Positions 1 to 8,524 of a DNA stretch of 41,765 nucleotides are shown here, in pieces (position 1 is the first letter of the stretch; every line of letters starts with the position of its first letter). The stretch comes from Collinsella aerofaciens (lineage in GTDB: Bacteria; Actinomycetota; Coriobacteriia; Coriobacteriales; Coriobacteriaceae), in the NCBI RefSeq assembly GCF_028207065.1, contig NZ_JAQLFP010000023.1, positions 1 to 41,765 of the forward strand. Direction: 5' to 3'. The notes beneath the pieces were generated by a model, which saw only the letters and a list, made by a program, of their open reading frames with translations, was not told where the DNA came from and did not search any database. The translations under genes were made by a program, and so were the position numbers.

Positions 1-1
1 C

Positions 2-193
2 CAGGTGAGGGCGGCGTCCATATTGGGAACCAGCGAGAAGTACATCTCGATGCTGGAGAGGGGCCAAAGGGAGCTCAAGCCCATAAGGAGGGCCTACGAG
101 GCATGGGTCGAGGCCGGACTTCCGCTCGATTGGGACAGGCGGGCCTTCGAGGCCGAGCGCAAAATGGATTCTAAAAAACACCTTGCCAAATAG
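2..193 (+). CDS. C-terminal end of a helix-turn-helix (XRE-like) protein, cut by the window edge
   Basis: The frame is open from the first full codon (position 2) to a TAG at 191-193, so the true start is outside the window; the GTG at position 5 is probably internal. The segment TSEKYISMLERGQRELKP resembles the recognition helix of Cro/C1-type (XRE) DNA-binding domains, where a residue pattern S-xx-YIS-xxE-xG follows the turn. The tail after it (about 35 residues, W- and R-rich, ending DSKKHLAK) is not recognised. It is convergent with the opp operon and both share the terminator hairpin at 209-253. The XRE call rests only on this short motif. A phage- or element-type regulator is possible, but nothing in the window supports that. 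Confidence 0.45.
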   Translation, partial: QVRAASILGTSEKYISMLERGQRELKPIRRAYEAWVEAGLPLDWDRRAFEAERKMDSKKHLAK

Positions 194-208
194 GAGCGTC
201 AGACCAGG

Positions 209-253
209 AAACCCCCTTATCCGCAGCTCCGAAGGAGCAGGATAAGGGGGTTT
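209..253. terminator. Bidirectional terminator between the HTH gene and oppF
   Basis: A 13-bp perfect stem (aaacccccttatc at 209-221 with gataagggggttt at 241-253) encloses a second stem gctcc/ggagc (226-230/234-238). Both strands end the stem in a short T run, so it can stop the HTH gene from the left and the oppABCDF operon from the right. Confidence 0.8.
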
Positions 254-312
254 CCATGGTCGAGGACGTTCTAAAAACTAAGTCCAGCACGGGCCCGGAC
301 GATAACAACCGG

Positions 313-1341
313 CTACAGGTCGATGTGCGATTCCTTGATCGGGAACGGCTCCGCGAAGTGACAGGCGCAGCAGTGGCCCGGGGCAACTTCCTTAAACTCA
401 GGAAGCTTCTCGGAGCAGATGCCCTGCGCGATCGGGCAGCGCGTGTGGAAACGGCAGCCGGTCGGCGGATCCAGCGGCGACGGCGGGTCGCCAGCGAGGA
501 TGATGCGTTTGCGGGTCTTCTGGATATCCGGATCGGGCACCGGCACGGCAGACAGCAGCGACTGCGTGTACGGATGGTGAGGCTCGCTATAGAGCGTCTT
601 CCAATCCGAAACCTCGACCATCTTACCCAGATACATAACGGCAACGCGATCGGAGATGTGCTGCACGACGGACAGGTCGTGGGCGATAAAGAGATACGCC
701 GTACCAAACTTGTCCTGCAGTTCCTTAAGCAGGTTCAGAACCTGGGCCTGAATGGAAACATCCAGAGCGGATACCGGCTCGTCACAGATAATCAGCTTGG
801 GCTTCAGCGCAAAAGCGCGGGCGATGCCGACACGCTGACGCTGGCCGCCCGAGAACTCATGCGGATAGCGGTTGATGTGCTCGGGGTTCAGACCGACGAC
901 ATCCAGCAGCTCACGGACGCGCTCGATACGCTCTTCCTTGGTGCCCACACCATGAATGGTCATGGGCTCGGAGACGATCTCACCAATCGTCATACGAGGG
1001 TTGAGCGAAGCATAAGGATCCTGGAAGATAAACTGCATCTCACGACGCATATCCTTGATCTCATGCTTGCTCATCTCGGCAACATCTTTGCCCTGGAAGA
1101 ACACCTTACCTGCCGTCGGCTTGGTCAGACGCATGATGGTGCGGCCCGTGGTGGACTTACCGCAACCAGACTCGCCGACCAGGCCAAAGGTCTCGCCCGG
1201 ATAAATCTCGAACGAAATGTCATTCACAGCAGAGACGACACGCTTAGAGAAGCGCTTGGCGAACATGCCGGACTCTGCAGGGAACTCCTTAGAGAGGTGC
1301 TCAACCTTCAGCAGCGGAGTACGCTCATTATTGTCTGCCAT
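313..1341 (-). CDS. oppF: Oligopeptide ABC transporter ATP-binding protein OppF
   Basis: This is one of the two ATPases that power the Opp importer at the inner face of the membrane. It is 342 aa, normal for the family. Walker A is GESGCGKST (residues 56-64), the ABC signature FSGGQRQR (163-170) and Walker B LIICDEP (183-189). The C-terminal oligopeptide-transporter extension has Cys296, Cys302, Cys309 and a CCAC cluster at 324-327, the spacing expected for the Fe-S motif known in Opp/Dpp ATPases. It is the last gene of the operon. Its ATG directly abuts the TAA of oppD, so translation is coupled. Substrate (oligopeptide rather than dipeptide) is inferred from the oppABCDF order, not from the sequence. 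Confidence 0.88.
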   Translation of the reverse strand: MADNNERTPLLKVEHLSKEFPAESGMFAKRFSKRVVSAVNDISFEIYPGETFGLVGESGCGKSTTGRTIMRLTKPTAGKVFFQGKDVAEMSKHEIKDMRREMQFIFQDPYASLNPRMTIGEIVSEPMTIHGVGTKEERIERVRELLDVVGLNPEHINRYPHEFSGGQRQRVGIARAFALKPKLIICDEPVSALDVSIQAQVLNLLKELQDKFGTAYLFIAHDLSVVQHISDRVAVMYLGKMVEVSDWKTLYSEPHHPYTQSLLSAVPVPDPDIQKTRKRIILAGDPPSPLDPPTGCRFHTRCPIAQGICSEKLPEFKEVAPGHCCACHFAEPFPIKESHIDL

Positions 1342-2433
1342 TTACGCCTCGCCTCCCTTCTTGGAATCCTTGCGCGTACGGGACGTCTCAGGAGCGTTCT
1401 TGAGGAACTCGGGGTCACCGGAATAATGGCACGCAGAATAGTGGCCGGACTCGGTAACAACGCGCTCGGGGCGCTGCTTGCGGCACTTGTCCGTCGCATA
1501 GGGGCAGCGAGGAGAGAAGACGCAGCCCTCGGGCAGGTTCATGAGCGAAGGCGGGTTGCCGTGAATCGGCGTCAGCGGCTTCTTCTCATCGATGGCCTGC
1601 TCCGGGATGGAGCGAATAAGACCCCAGGTGTAGGGATGGCGGCTCTCGTAGAAGATTTCCTCAGCAGTACCGAACTCGACGGGACGGCCGGCGTACATAA
1701 CCATGATTTTGTCGGCCATATCGGCGACAACGCCCAGGTCATGGGTAATCATGATAATGGCGTTGCCGTTCTTCTCCTGCATCTCCTGCATAAGCTCAAT
1801 AATCTGAGCCTGAATGGTAACGTCCAGGGCAGTCGTGGGCTCGTCGGCAATCAGGATATCGGGGTCGCAGGCAAGAGCCATAGCGATCATGACACGCTGA
1901 CGCATTCCGCCGGAGAACTGGTGCGGATATTCATTGACGCGCTTCTCGGGCTCGGGGATACCCACGAGGTCCAAAAGCTCGGTAGCGCGCTTGAGCGCCT
2001 CCTGCTTGGAATAGCCACGGTGCAGACGAAGGCCCTCGCCCACCTGCTTGCCGATCTTATAGACCGGGTTCAAGGAGGTCATAGGATCCTGGAAGATCAT
2101 CGCGATATCGTTACCGCGAATGTGCTGCATCTCTTCCTCGGTCATTTCGAGGATAGAACGACCGCGATAGCGAACGTCGCCGCCCTCGATCTTTCCCGGA
2201 GGCATCGAAATGAGGCCCATGATGGTCATGGCGGTCACGGACTTACCGGAGCCGGACTCACCGACGACGCCCAAGGTCTCGCCGCGATCGAGCGTGTAGG
2301 AGACACCGTCGACAGCGCGAACGACGCCATCCTCGGTGTGGAAATACATCTTAAGGTCATCGACCTCGAGCAAATGCTGGCCCTCGGGAACCGGCTGGTC
2401 CTTCAGGTCCACATAGTTCTTGTTCTTCTTCAT
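1342..2433 (-). CDS. oppD: Oligopeptide ABC transporter ATP-binding protein OppD
   Basis: This is the second ATPase of the Opp importer, 363 aa. Walker A is GESGSGKS (residues 58-65), followed by the Q-loop IFQDPMTSLNP, the signature FSGGMRQR and Walker B LIADEPTTALDV. The C-terminal tail carries Cys304, Cys310, Cys317 and Cys335 in the pattern C-x5-C-x6-C-x17-C, the Fe-S-type motif of this subfamily. A lysine-rich end (SRTRKDSKKGGEA) follows. The start lies 2 nt after the oppC stop, and the stop abuts the oppF start. FSGGMRQR is typical of OppD/DppD and FSGGQRQR of OppF/DppF, which sets the D/F assignment. Confidence 0.88.
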   Translation of the reverse strand: MKKNKNYVDLKDQPVPEGQHLLEVDDLKMYFHTEDGVVRAVDGVSYTLDRGETLGVVGESGSGKSVTAMTIMGLISMPPGKIEGGDVRYRGRSILEMTEEEMQHIRGNDIAMIFQDPMTSLNPVYKIGKQVGEGLRLHRGYSKQEALKRATELLDLVGIPEPEKRVNEYPHQFSGGMRQRVMIAMALACDPDILIADEPTTALDVTIQAQIIELMQEMQEKNGNAIIMITHDLGVVADMADKIMVMYAGRPVEFGTAEEIFYESRHPYTWGLIRSIPEQAIDEKKPLTPIHGNPPSLMNLPEGCVFSPRCPYATDKCRKQRPERVVTESGHYSACHYSGDPEFLKNAPETSRTRKDSKKGGEA

Positions 2434-2435
2434 CC

Positions 2436-3371
2436 TTATGCGTCCTTCATCTTGACGTCGAGGGCGTCGCGCAGACCGTCACCCAGCAGGGTGAAGGCGA
2501 GCACCGTCGAGAGAATTGCCAGACCGGGCATGATCATCATCCAGGGAGCAGTCAGAAGATACTGCTGACCGTCCTGAATCATGGAGCCCCACGAAGGCGT
2601 AGGCGGGATAACGCCCATGCCGAGGAAGGACAGAGCGGACTCGGTCAAAATGGCACCACCAATGTTCATGGTCGCGTAGACCACGATGGAGGCGACGGAG
2701 TTCGGGAAGATGTGACGCACGACGATACGAGCATCGGATGCGCCCATCGCGCGCGCAGCGTCAACATAGTCGTTTTCCTTGACCGTCAGGATCGCGGATC
2801 GGAAGACGCGCGCAATCGAAGGCCAGCCGAGAATACCGATGGCGATAAAGACGTTCTGAAGACCACGGCCGATAACGGCGATCATGGCGACGACGAACAG
2901 CACGTACGGGAACGCCAGGAAGATGTCCGCGCAGCGCATGATAATCGTATCCCAGATGCCGCCATAGAAACCGGCAAGGGCGCCCATGACCAGACCGATC
3001 ACCGTGGAGATGGCGGTGGCCATAATACCGACGGAAAGCGAAACACGTGCACCGTAGATAACACGAACGAGAATGTCGCGGCCAAGGGCGTCGGTGCCAA
3101 ACGGGTGCTCGGCACACGGAGCCAGCAGCGACGTCTCGGCCATGGTGGTCGAGTCGGAAGCCGTCGGCGAACCGAGCCAGGGCTTAGCCCACAGATCTGC
3201 GGTCAGGGCAACCAAAACGACGACGATGATCCAGCAGACACCGATAACGGCGAGCTTGTTCTTGCGAAGACGCTTAAAAGCGTCGCCCCACAGCGTGCGG
3301 GACTTGGCGGGAGCAGATGCGGCCTTGGTGGCGGTAGCCTGCTCCTGAGACTGAGAATCAGTTTCCTGCAT
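2436..3371 (-). CDS. oppC: Oligopeptide ABC transporter permease OppC
   Basis: This is a membrane permease subunit of 311 aa. A cytoplasmic N-terminus (about residues 1-35, Q/A/K-rich) precedes a first membrane segment (KLAVIGVCWIIVVVLVALTA). A loop with FGTDALGRDILVRVIYG, the OppC N-terminal-domain signature, follows, and then several membrane helices. The EAA-type cytoplasmic loop that docks to the ATPases is seen as DYVDAARAMGASDARIVVRH. The start has a good ribosome binding site (gggagg) 14 nt after the oppB stop. It forms the translocation pore with OppB. Confidence 0.9.
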   Translation of the reverse strand: MQETDSQSQEQATATKAASAPAKSRTLWGDAFKRLRKNKLAVIGVCWIIVVVLVALTADLWAKPWLGSPTASDSTTMAETSLLAPCAEHPFGTDALGRDILVRVIYGARVSLSVGIMATAISTVIGLVMGALAGFYGGIWDTIIMRCADIFLAFPYVLFVVAMIAVIGRGLQNVFIAIGILGWPSIARVFRSAILTVKENDYVDAARAMGASDARIVVRHIFPNSVASIVVYATMNIGGAILTESALSFLGMGVIPPTPSWGSMIQDGQQYLLTAPWMMIMPGLAILSTVLAFTLLGDGLRDALDVKMKDA

Positions 3372-3385
3372 GAGACGTACCTCCC

Positions 3386-4423
3386 TTAGGCCTTATCCGA
3401 CGGACCGCCAAGGCGGATGCGCGGGTCGAGGAATGCATAGCTAATGTCGACGAGCAGGTTGATCACCATGACGACGACGACGATGAGCGTAACGCCGCCC
3501 ATAACGATGGGCCAGTCACGCATGCTAATGGCGCGATAGACCTCATAGCCGATACCGGGCCAGTTAAAGACCGTTTCGGTCAGGATGGCACCCGAAAGCA
3601 TGCCGCCAAAGTCGACACCAATATAGGTAACGACGGGGATGAGTGCATTCTTAAGCGCATGCTTGATGATGATCGCGCGATTGGAGAGACCCTTGGCCTT
3701 TGCCGTACGGATGTAATCTTGGTTCATGACGTCAAGCAGCTGCGAACGCATAATGCGGGCAGCATAAGCGGTCGAAACCGAAGCCAGCGTAATGGTCGGA
3801 AGCACATAGTGCATCCAATCCTGATACTGAGAGCTGGAACCGCCGGCACCCGAAATCGGCATGGAGAATGCGCCGCCGGTGAGGTCCTTAAGGATGACGC
3901 CGAAGAACAGCTGCAGCAGCATGCCGAGCCAGAAGGCGGGAACGGCAACGAGGATCGACGTGGTCAGCGTTACCAAAATATCCCAGAAGGAATAACGCTT
4001 TACCGCCGAAATGATACCCGCACCGATACCCATGATCGCCTCGAGCACGATGGCGCACGCGGCGAGTTTGACCGTATACGGATACTTCTGGGCAAAGATT
4101 TCCGTAACCGGCAGCTTGCGCTGGTACGAATTACCCAGATCGCCATGAAGCAGACCGTTCATGTAATACAGATAACGGTCTACAAGCGACGTCTGAACGG
4201 GATCGCCGTTCTCGTCAAGGATCGCGTTACCGTCCTCGTCCGTCTGGACCAGGTGATAGCGTACGCGAAGCTGAAGCTCTACCTCGGGGGACAGAGCCTT
4301 GTCTCCACCGATCAGCTTGATCGGATCTCCCGGCACGATATTCTGGAGGGCGAACAGAATCAGCGTGACGCCCAAAAACACCGGGATGAACTGAAGCACA
4401 CGTTTAACGATGTACTTACCCAT
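3386..4423 (-). CDS. oppB: Oligopeptide ABC transporter permease OppB
   Basis: This is the partner permease, 345 aa. The N-terminal motif (KYIVKRVLQFIPVFLGVTLI) is typical of OppB/DppB. An extracytoplasmic insertion of acidic residues lies at about 58-80 (QTDEDGNAILDENGDP), longer than in many homologues. The EAA loop is DYIRTAKAKGLSNRAIIIKH, and the C-terminal DPRIRLGG is the usual family end. About 156 bp separate it from oppA, holding stem-loops that probably lower its expression relative to the binding protein. Confidence 0.9.
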   Translation of the reverse strand: MGKYIVKRVLQFIPVFLGVTLILFALQNIVPGDPIKLIGGDKALSPEVELQLRVRYHLVQTDEDGNAILDENGDPVQTSLVDRYLYYMNGLLHGDLGNSYQRKLPVTEIFAQKYPYTVKLAACAIVLEAIMGIGAGIISAVKRYSFWDILVTLTTSILVAVPAFWLGMLLQLFFGVILKDLTGGAFSMPISGAGGSSSQYQDWMHYVLPTITLASVSTAYAARIMRSQLLDVMNQDYIRTAKAKGLSNRAIIIKHALKNALIPVVTYIGVDFGGMLSGAILTETVFNWPGIGYEVYRAISMRDWPIVMGGVTLIVVVVMVINLLVDISYAFLDPRIRLGGPSDKA

Positions 4424-4453
4424 ACCACTCCCCTATCTAGGGATTAACCTAAA

Positions 4454-4529
4454 TGGGATGCCGATCGCCAGACCGGCATCCCAAAATTACCATCAGCCAG
4501 TTTACCCCAGGTTAGGGGGAACTGTATGT
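4454..4529 (-). terminator. Stem-loops between oppA and oppB (leaky terminator or mRNA processing site)
   Basis: A perfect 10-bp stem tgggatgccg (4454-4463)/cggcatccca (4474-4483) is followed on the minus strand by attt. A second, imperfect stem (cagtt..cccc/gggg..aactg) lies at 4498-4529. There is no long T tract, so read-through into oppBCDF is expected. This is a common layout giving more binding protein than permease. Confidence 0.6.
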
Positions 4530-4579
4530 TTCCCATGAGGTCTACGTAAATACTTGACCCTCACGGAAGCTGCAAACTC

Positions 4580-6256
4580 TTAGGCGAGCTCAGCGGTACC
4601 CAGATCGGCGTGCTTCTGCGGATCAACGTAGAGGTACTTGACGCGGTCGGAGCCAGCGATGGTGTGCGTGTAGAACATCACCGGGATGACCGGGCAGTCG
4701 GCGGCGACCATGGCGTCGGCCTCCTGCATCTTGGCGATACGCTCGTCGTCGTCAACCGTGGCACGGGCCTCGTCAACCTTGGCGTCAAAGTCGGGGTTGC
4801 TGTAACCGGAGCGGTTGTCGCCACCCAGGGAGTCGGAGTGGAACAGCGGATACAGGAAGTTGTCCATGATCGGGTAATCGGCGATCCAGCCCAGACGGCC
4901 GAACTGATAGTTGAAGTTCTGATACTGCTCGAGCAGGGCAGACCACTCAGGGGTATCGGAGACGGCGGTGACGCCCACCTTGGCGAGGTCGCCGATGATG
5001 GACTCCATGATCTCCTTGTGACCACCGTCCTGGTTGTAGGAAAGGGTCACGTTGATACCGCGGTCGCCGTTAGCGCCGGCAGGAGCGACCTTGTCGAGGT
5101 ACTCATTGGCCTTATCAACGTTGTACTCGCAGAACTCCCATGCACCCTCCTTGTAGCCGGCGATTCCCGGAGGAACGATGCCGTCAGCGGGGGTACGGGT
5201 ACCCTTGAAGATGGTCTTGCAGATGGCCTCACGGTTGATAGCCAAGGAAATGCCCCTGCGCAGGTCAGCGTTGTTGAACGGCTCGGCCGTGGTGTTGCAC
5301 GTCAGATAGTACGTGGAAGGCTCGGAACCGAGTAGCATGCGCGCACCATCACTCATGGTGTAGCCATCCTTGGACTCGCCGCGGTCCTTCTTGGCGGCGT
5401 CGATCTGAGCAACGGGAACGTCGCAGACATCAAGGTTACCGGCCTGGAACTCCTTGTAAGCGGTCTCCACGTCCTTGATGACCTGGAAGTGGATGGCGTC
5501 GATCTTGGCCTTGTCGCCATAATAATCGTCGAACTTCTTGAGGTTGATCTCCTGACCATCCTCCCACTTACCGTCCATCATGAACGGGCCGTTGCCGACC
5601 GGGGCAAGATAGAAGCTCTTGACATCGGTCTCGGCGCACTCGGGAACCGGGGACAGAGCCGGGTGAGAGGCGACGAAGGGGAAGTCGGCGTAGGCAGAAG
5701 TCAGCTTGACGACGAGGGTCTCGTCATCCGGGCAGGTGACACCGGTCAGCTCGGTAGCCTTACCGGCAACCAGATCGTCATAGCCCTCGACCATGGAAAG
5801 GTGATAGGAGACCTCGGAAGGACCATACTCGGTAGCGATGGCCGACTTGGTGTTGACCAGGCGCTCCCAACCGAGCTTGAAGGACTTGGAGGTAACGTCG
5901 TCACCGTTATGGAACTTGGCCTTCTTGATCTTGAAGGTGAACTCGGTGGCGTCGTCGTTAGCCTCAAAGGACTCGCAAGCCAGCGGAACGATCTCGCCCT
6001 TCTCGTTATCGTACTCCGTCAGAGCGTCGAAGAGCTGGTATTCGACCTGAGTGCCCTGATCCTCCTGGACGTTGTAGGGGTCGATGCAGACCGGGTTGTT
6101 GATGTAGAAGTTCAGCGTCGAACCGGACTCAGAACCGGAAGCGTCGCCGCCCTTCTTGCCGCATGCGGCAAGAAAAGCCATGGAGCTCGCAGCGAGGGTG
6201 CCGCCAACAAAGGCGCGACGACCCATAACGGGCTGGTGGAACATAGAATCAGCCAT
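4580..6256 (-). CDS. oppA: Oligopeptide-binding lipoprotein OppA (SBP family 5)
   Basis: This is the substrate-capture protein of the importer, anchored outside the membrane. I chose the ATG at 6256 (558 aa) because aaggagga lies 4 nt upstream; an upstream in-frame ATG at 6301 has no such site. The N-terminus has a twin arginine (residues 13-14, GRRAF), a hydrophobic stretch and the lipobox LAAC with Cys32, so it is probably a Tat-exported lipoprotein. The mature part begins with a Gly/Ser linker and shows the family-5 solute-binding layout, with EFTFKIKKAKFHNGDDVTS early and DLRRGISLAINREAI in the middle. It leads the opp operon. Peptide binding is inferred from family and operon. Confidence 0.9.
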   Translation of the reverse strand: MADSMFHQPVMGRRAFVGGTLAASSMAFLAACGKKGGDASGSESGSTLNFYINNPVCIDPYNVQEDQGTQVEYQLFDALTEYDNEKGEIVPLACESFEANDDATEFTFKIKKAKFHNGDDVTSKSFKLGWERLVNTKSAIATEYGPSEVSYHLSMVEGYDDLVAGKATELTGVTCPDDETLVVKLTSAYADFPFVASHPALSPVPECAETDVKSFYLAPVGNGPFMMDGKWEDGQEINLKKFDDYYGDKAKIDAIHFQVIKDVETAYKEFQAGNLDVCDVPVAQIDAAKKDRGESKDGYTMSDGARMLLGSEPSTYYLTCNTTAEPFNNADLRRGISLAINREAICKTIFKGTRTPADGIVPPGIAGYKEGAWEFCEYNVDKANEYLDKVAPAGANGDRGINVTLSYNQDGGHKEIMESIIGDLAKVGVTAVSDTPEWSALLEQYQNFNYQFGRLGWIADYPIMDNFLYPLFHSDSLGGDNRSGYSNPDFDAKVDEARATVDDDERIAKMQEADAMVAADCPVIPVMFYTHTIAGSDRVKYLYVDPQKHADLGTAELA

Positions 6257-6494
6257 GCCATCCTCCTTATGAGATAGGACAAAGTGAATTCGGCCGGGCA
6301 ACGTCGAGACAGCCCAATCGAACCATTCAAACGCGGTCCGCTGTTATGGCTGGTTATGCAATGCGGGCCAACGTTTTGCAATACAGTAGCGCATTTTATG
6401 CACAATTTGGCGCTGATTCCGGTTAACGGTCGAGAATTTCTTTAGTTGGGCGAAGTATGTGGGGATATTTTGGCTCTGTTACAAGTCTGTAAAC
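6257..6494 (-). promoter_or_regulatory. Upstream region of the opp operon
   Basis: About 240 bp without a gene. It must hold the opp promoter. The best candidate on the minus strand is TTGCAA, 17 nt, then CATAAC (about 6382-6354), which is weak. A LacI-operator-like half-palindrome, aacgtttt at 6370-6377, lies inside that candidate spacer. No riboswitch fold was recognised. Confidence 0.35.
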
Positions 6495-6525
6495 AAAAAG
6501 GGCCCCGCACATGCGGGACCCTTTA
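6495..6525 (-). terminator. Terminator after secG
   Basis: On the minus strand the stem gggtcccgcatgtgcggggccc is followed by ttttt, a standard intrinsic terminator. It closes the gap-pgk-tpiA-gpmI-secG cluster. Confidence 0.85.
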
Positions 6526-6529
6526 CAAA

Positions 6530-6548
6530 CGTATATACGCCGATGCTT
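6530..6548. repeat. 19-bp direct repeat, copy 1 (after secG)
   Basis: The sequence cgtatatacgccgatgctt occurs here and again, identical and in the same orientation, at 11813-11831. It contains the 10-bp palindrome cgtatatacg and overlaps the last bases of the secG stop codon. The two copies flank the glycolytic block. Confidence 0.85.
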
Positions 6549-6801
6549 AGTAGCCGACGATGCCCTGCGGGAAGAAGAACATGCACAGAACGACACACAC
6601 GGCAAAAACGACGGCCATAATTACCGTCAGGCGATCGAGGTTCTGCTCCATGACGCCCGTGGCAGAGCTGGAGTTATACAGCGAGCTAGCGATCATATCC
6701 GAAACGCCGGTGCCCTTACCGGAATGCATCAGAACGAGAATCGTCAGCGCCACGGCAGAAACAGCCCAAACGACAAACAGAAGAATCTGAAACGGACCCA
6801 T
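6547..6801 (-). CDS. secG: Protein translocase subunit SecG
   Basis: This small membrane subunit of the SecYEG export channel is 84 aa, the usual size. It has two membrane segments (about residues 3-25 and 55-78). The intervening motif HSGKGTGVSDMIAS is characteristic of SecG (canonical form QxGKGxG). The second helix ends with FFFPQGIVGY. It has a good ribosome binding site (aaggag) before the ATG. secG following tpiA/gpmI is a known conserved arrangement in Gram-positive bacteria. It is probably made both from the glycolytic transcript by read-through and from its own weak promoter, since a terminator after gpmI separates them. Confidence 0.92.
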   Translation of the reverse strand: MGPFQILLFVVWAVSAVALTILVLMHSGKGTGVSDMIASSLYNSSSATGVMEQNLDRLTVIMAVVFAVCVVLCMFFFPQGIVGY

Positions 6802-6867
6802 AGATAAGCTCCTTAATAGAACGATTCAAACTCCAGTACTGTACCACAACCTCCAACACTCCCCCAC

Positions 6868-6898
6868 CTGCCATTTAGGGACGGGGCAGAAATGGCAG
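6868..6898. repeat. Inverted repeat upstream of secG (REP-like)
   Basis: Perfect 9-bp arms ctgccattt (6868-6876) and aaatggcag (6890-6898) are separated by 13 nt (agggacggggcag). There is no T tract, so it is not a normal terminator. It sits between the gpmI terminator and secG. It could be a dispersed extragenic palindrome or an operator; no second copy is seen in this window. Confidence 0.55.
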
Positions 6899-6904
6899 AA
6901 ATAC

Positions 6905-6941
6905 CAAAAAGGGGGTCGTCCGGTTGTGGACAACCCCCTTA
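6905..6941 (-). terminator. Terminator after gpmI
   Basis: The stem aaggggg..gtcc/ggac..ccccctt (arms about 6909-6921 and 6928-6940) has a T run (ttttt) downstream on the minus strand. Confidence 0.75.
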
Positions 6942-6965
6942 CTAGAAAACGGTATTTGTTTTCTA

Positions 6966-8519
6966 TTAGGCCTCGGTGGCGAGCACGCGACCCGTCATCT
7001 CGGCGGAAGGCTCAATACCAGCCATGATGAGCATGGTCGGAGCGATATCGGAAAGACGGCCGTCCTCGATACCGGTGAGCTTGGCCTTATCATCAACGAT
7101 GATGAACGGCACGCGGTTGGTGGTGTGAGCCGTAAACGGATGCTTGGAACCGTCGGAAGCAACGTCAAACATGTGATCGGCGTTGCCATGGTCGGCGGTA
7201 ATCAGCGCAAAGCCGCCCTTGGCGAGAATCGCCGGGACAACCTTGGACAGAGCATCGTCAACAGCCTCGACGGCCTTAACGGCGGCGTCGAAGACACCGG
7301 TGTGACCAACCATGTCGCAATTTGCGAAGTTCACGATGTAGAAATCAGCGCGATCCTCGTTGATAGCGGCGACAAGCTTCTCGGTAACCTCGGGAGCGCT
7401 CATCTCGGGCTGCAGATCGTAGGTAGCGACCTTGGGGGAAGCGACGAGCACGCGCTCCTCGCCCTCCTTGGGCTCCTCGATGCCGCCGTTGAGGAAGAAC
7501 GTCACGTGAGCGTACTTCTCGGTCTCGGCGGTGTGCAGCTGCTTCAGGCCATTGGCGGCGATAACGTCGGCCAGGACGTTCTCGGGGAACGTCTTGGGGA
7601 AGGCGACCTCGACGTCAAACGTCGGATCGTACTCGGTCATCGTCACAAAGTGCGAGAGCTTAATCTGCTCGCGCTCAAAGCCATCGAACTCCTTGTCCGT
7701 GAACACGCGGGTCATCTGACGAGCGCGGTCGGGACGGAAGTTGAAGAAGATGGCCGCGTCGCCCTCGTGGATGCCCTCGTTGTGGGCCGCGAAAGGCTCG
7801 ACGAACTCGTCGCCGCGCGGATCCTTCTCGTAGTAGGCCTTGATACCGGCAACGGGGTCGGTATCGGCATCGGACGCGTTGACCATGACGTCGTAGGCGC
7901 GCTGGATGCGCTCCCAACGGTTGTCGCGGTCCATGGCCCAATAGCGGCCCGAAACGGTGGCAACGCGAGCGTCGCAACCGGTCTCCTCGGAGATCTTAGC
8001 CAGGAAAGCGCAGAACTCGCTCATGTAGCCGGCACCGGACTGCGGGTCGACGTCGCGGCCATCCATGAAGGCGTGGACGCGAACGGTCTTGACGCCATGC
8101 TGGGCAGCCATCTTGACCAGAGCCTCGACGTGGTTCATGTGAGAATGAACACCGCCAGGGCTCATAAGGCCCATGAGGTGCAGGGTCTTGCCTTCGGCCT
8201 TGACGTCGTCCATAGCTTTGACGAAAACCTCGTTCTTGGCGATGGAGCCGTCCTTGATGGCGTTGTTGATGCGCGAAAGCTCCTGGAACACGATGCGGCC
8301 GGCACCGATGTTGAGGTGGCCTACCTCGGAGTTGCCCATCTGACCGTCGGGAAGGCCCACGTCCTCGCCCGAAGCACCGAGCGTGGTGTGAGGATACTTC
8401 TCGTACAGGCTATCAAGGAAGGGCGTCTTGGCAGCGGCGACGGCGTTCTCGCCATCGGCCGGAGCAAGGCCGCAGCCATCCATGATGATCAGGAGTGCAG
8501 GAAGATGACGCTGTGCCAT
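6966..8519 (-). CDS. gpmI: 2,3-bisphosphoglycerate-independent phosphoglycerate mutase
   Basis: This enzyme interconverts 3- and 2-phosphoglycerate in lower glycolysis, using two metal ions and a phosphoserine intermediate in the cytoplasm. At 517 aa it has normal length. It shows the N-terminal metal site MDGCGL (residues 14-19), the catalytic-serine motif GLPDGQMGNSEVGH at about 55-68, and the C-terminal metal motif ITADHGNADHM. It lies 5 nt downstream of tpiA. The order gap-pgk-tpiA-gpmI lacks only enolase for a full triose-to-PEP set. No odd features were seen. Confidence 0.95.
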   Translation of the reverse strand: MAQRHLPALLIIMDGCGLAPADGENAVAAAKTPFLDSLYEKYPHTTLGASGEDVGLPDGQMGNSEVGHLNIGAGRIVFQELSRINNAIKDGSIAKNEVFVKAMDDVKAEGKTLHLMGLMSPGGVHSHMNHVEALVKMAAQHGVKTVRVHAFMDGRDVDPQSGAGYMSEFCAFLAKISEETGCDARVATVSGRYWAMDRDNRWERIQRAYDVMVNASDADTDPVAGIKAYYEKDPRGDEFVEPFAAHNEGIHEGDAAIFFNFRPDRARQMTRVFTDKEFDGFEREQIKLSHFVTMTEYDPTFDVEVAFPKTFPENVLADVIAANGLKQLHTAETEKYAHVTFFLNGGIEEPKEGEERVLVASPKVATYDLQPEMSAPEVTEKLVAAINEDRADFYIVNFANCDMVGHTGVFDAAVKAVEAVDDALSKVVPAILAKGGFALITADHGNADHMFDVASDGSKHPFTAHTTNRVPFIIVDDKAKLTGIEDGRLSDIAPTMLIMAGIEPSAEMTGRVLATEA

Positions 8520-8524
8520 ATGTC

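Noticed and set aside
6423..6605. A small 60-codon gene on the minus strand
   Set aside because: It spans the secG terminator and the 19-bp repeat and lacks a ribosome binding site or homology.
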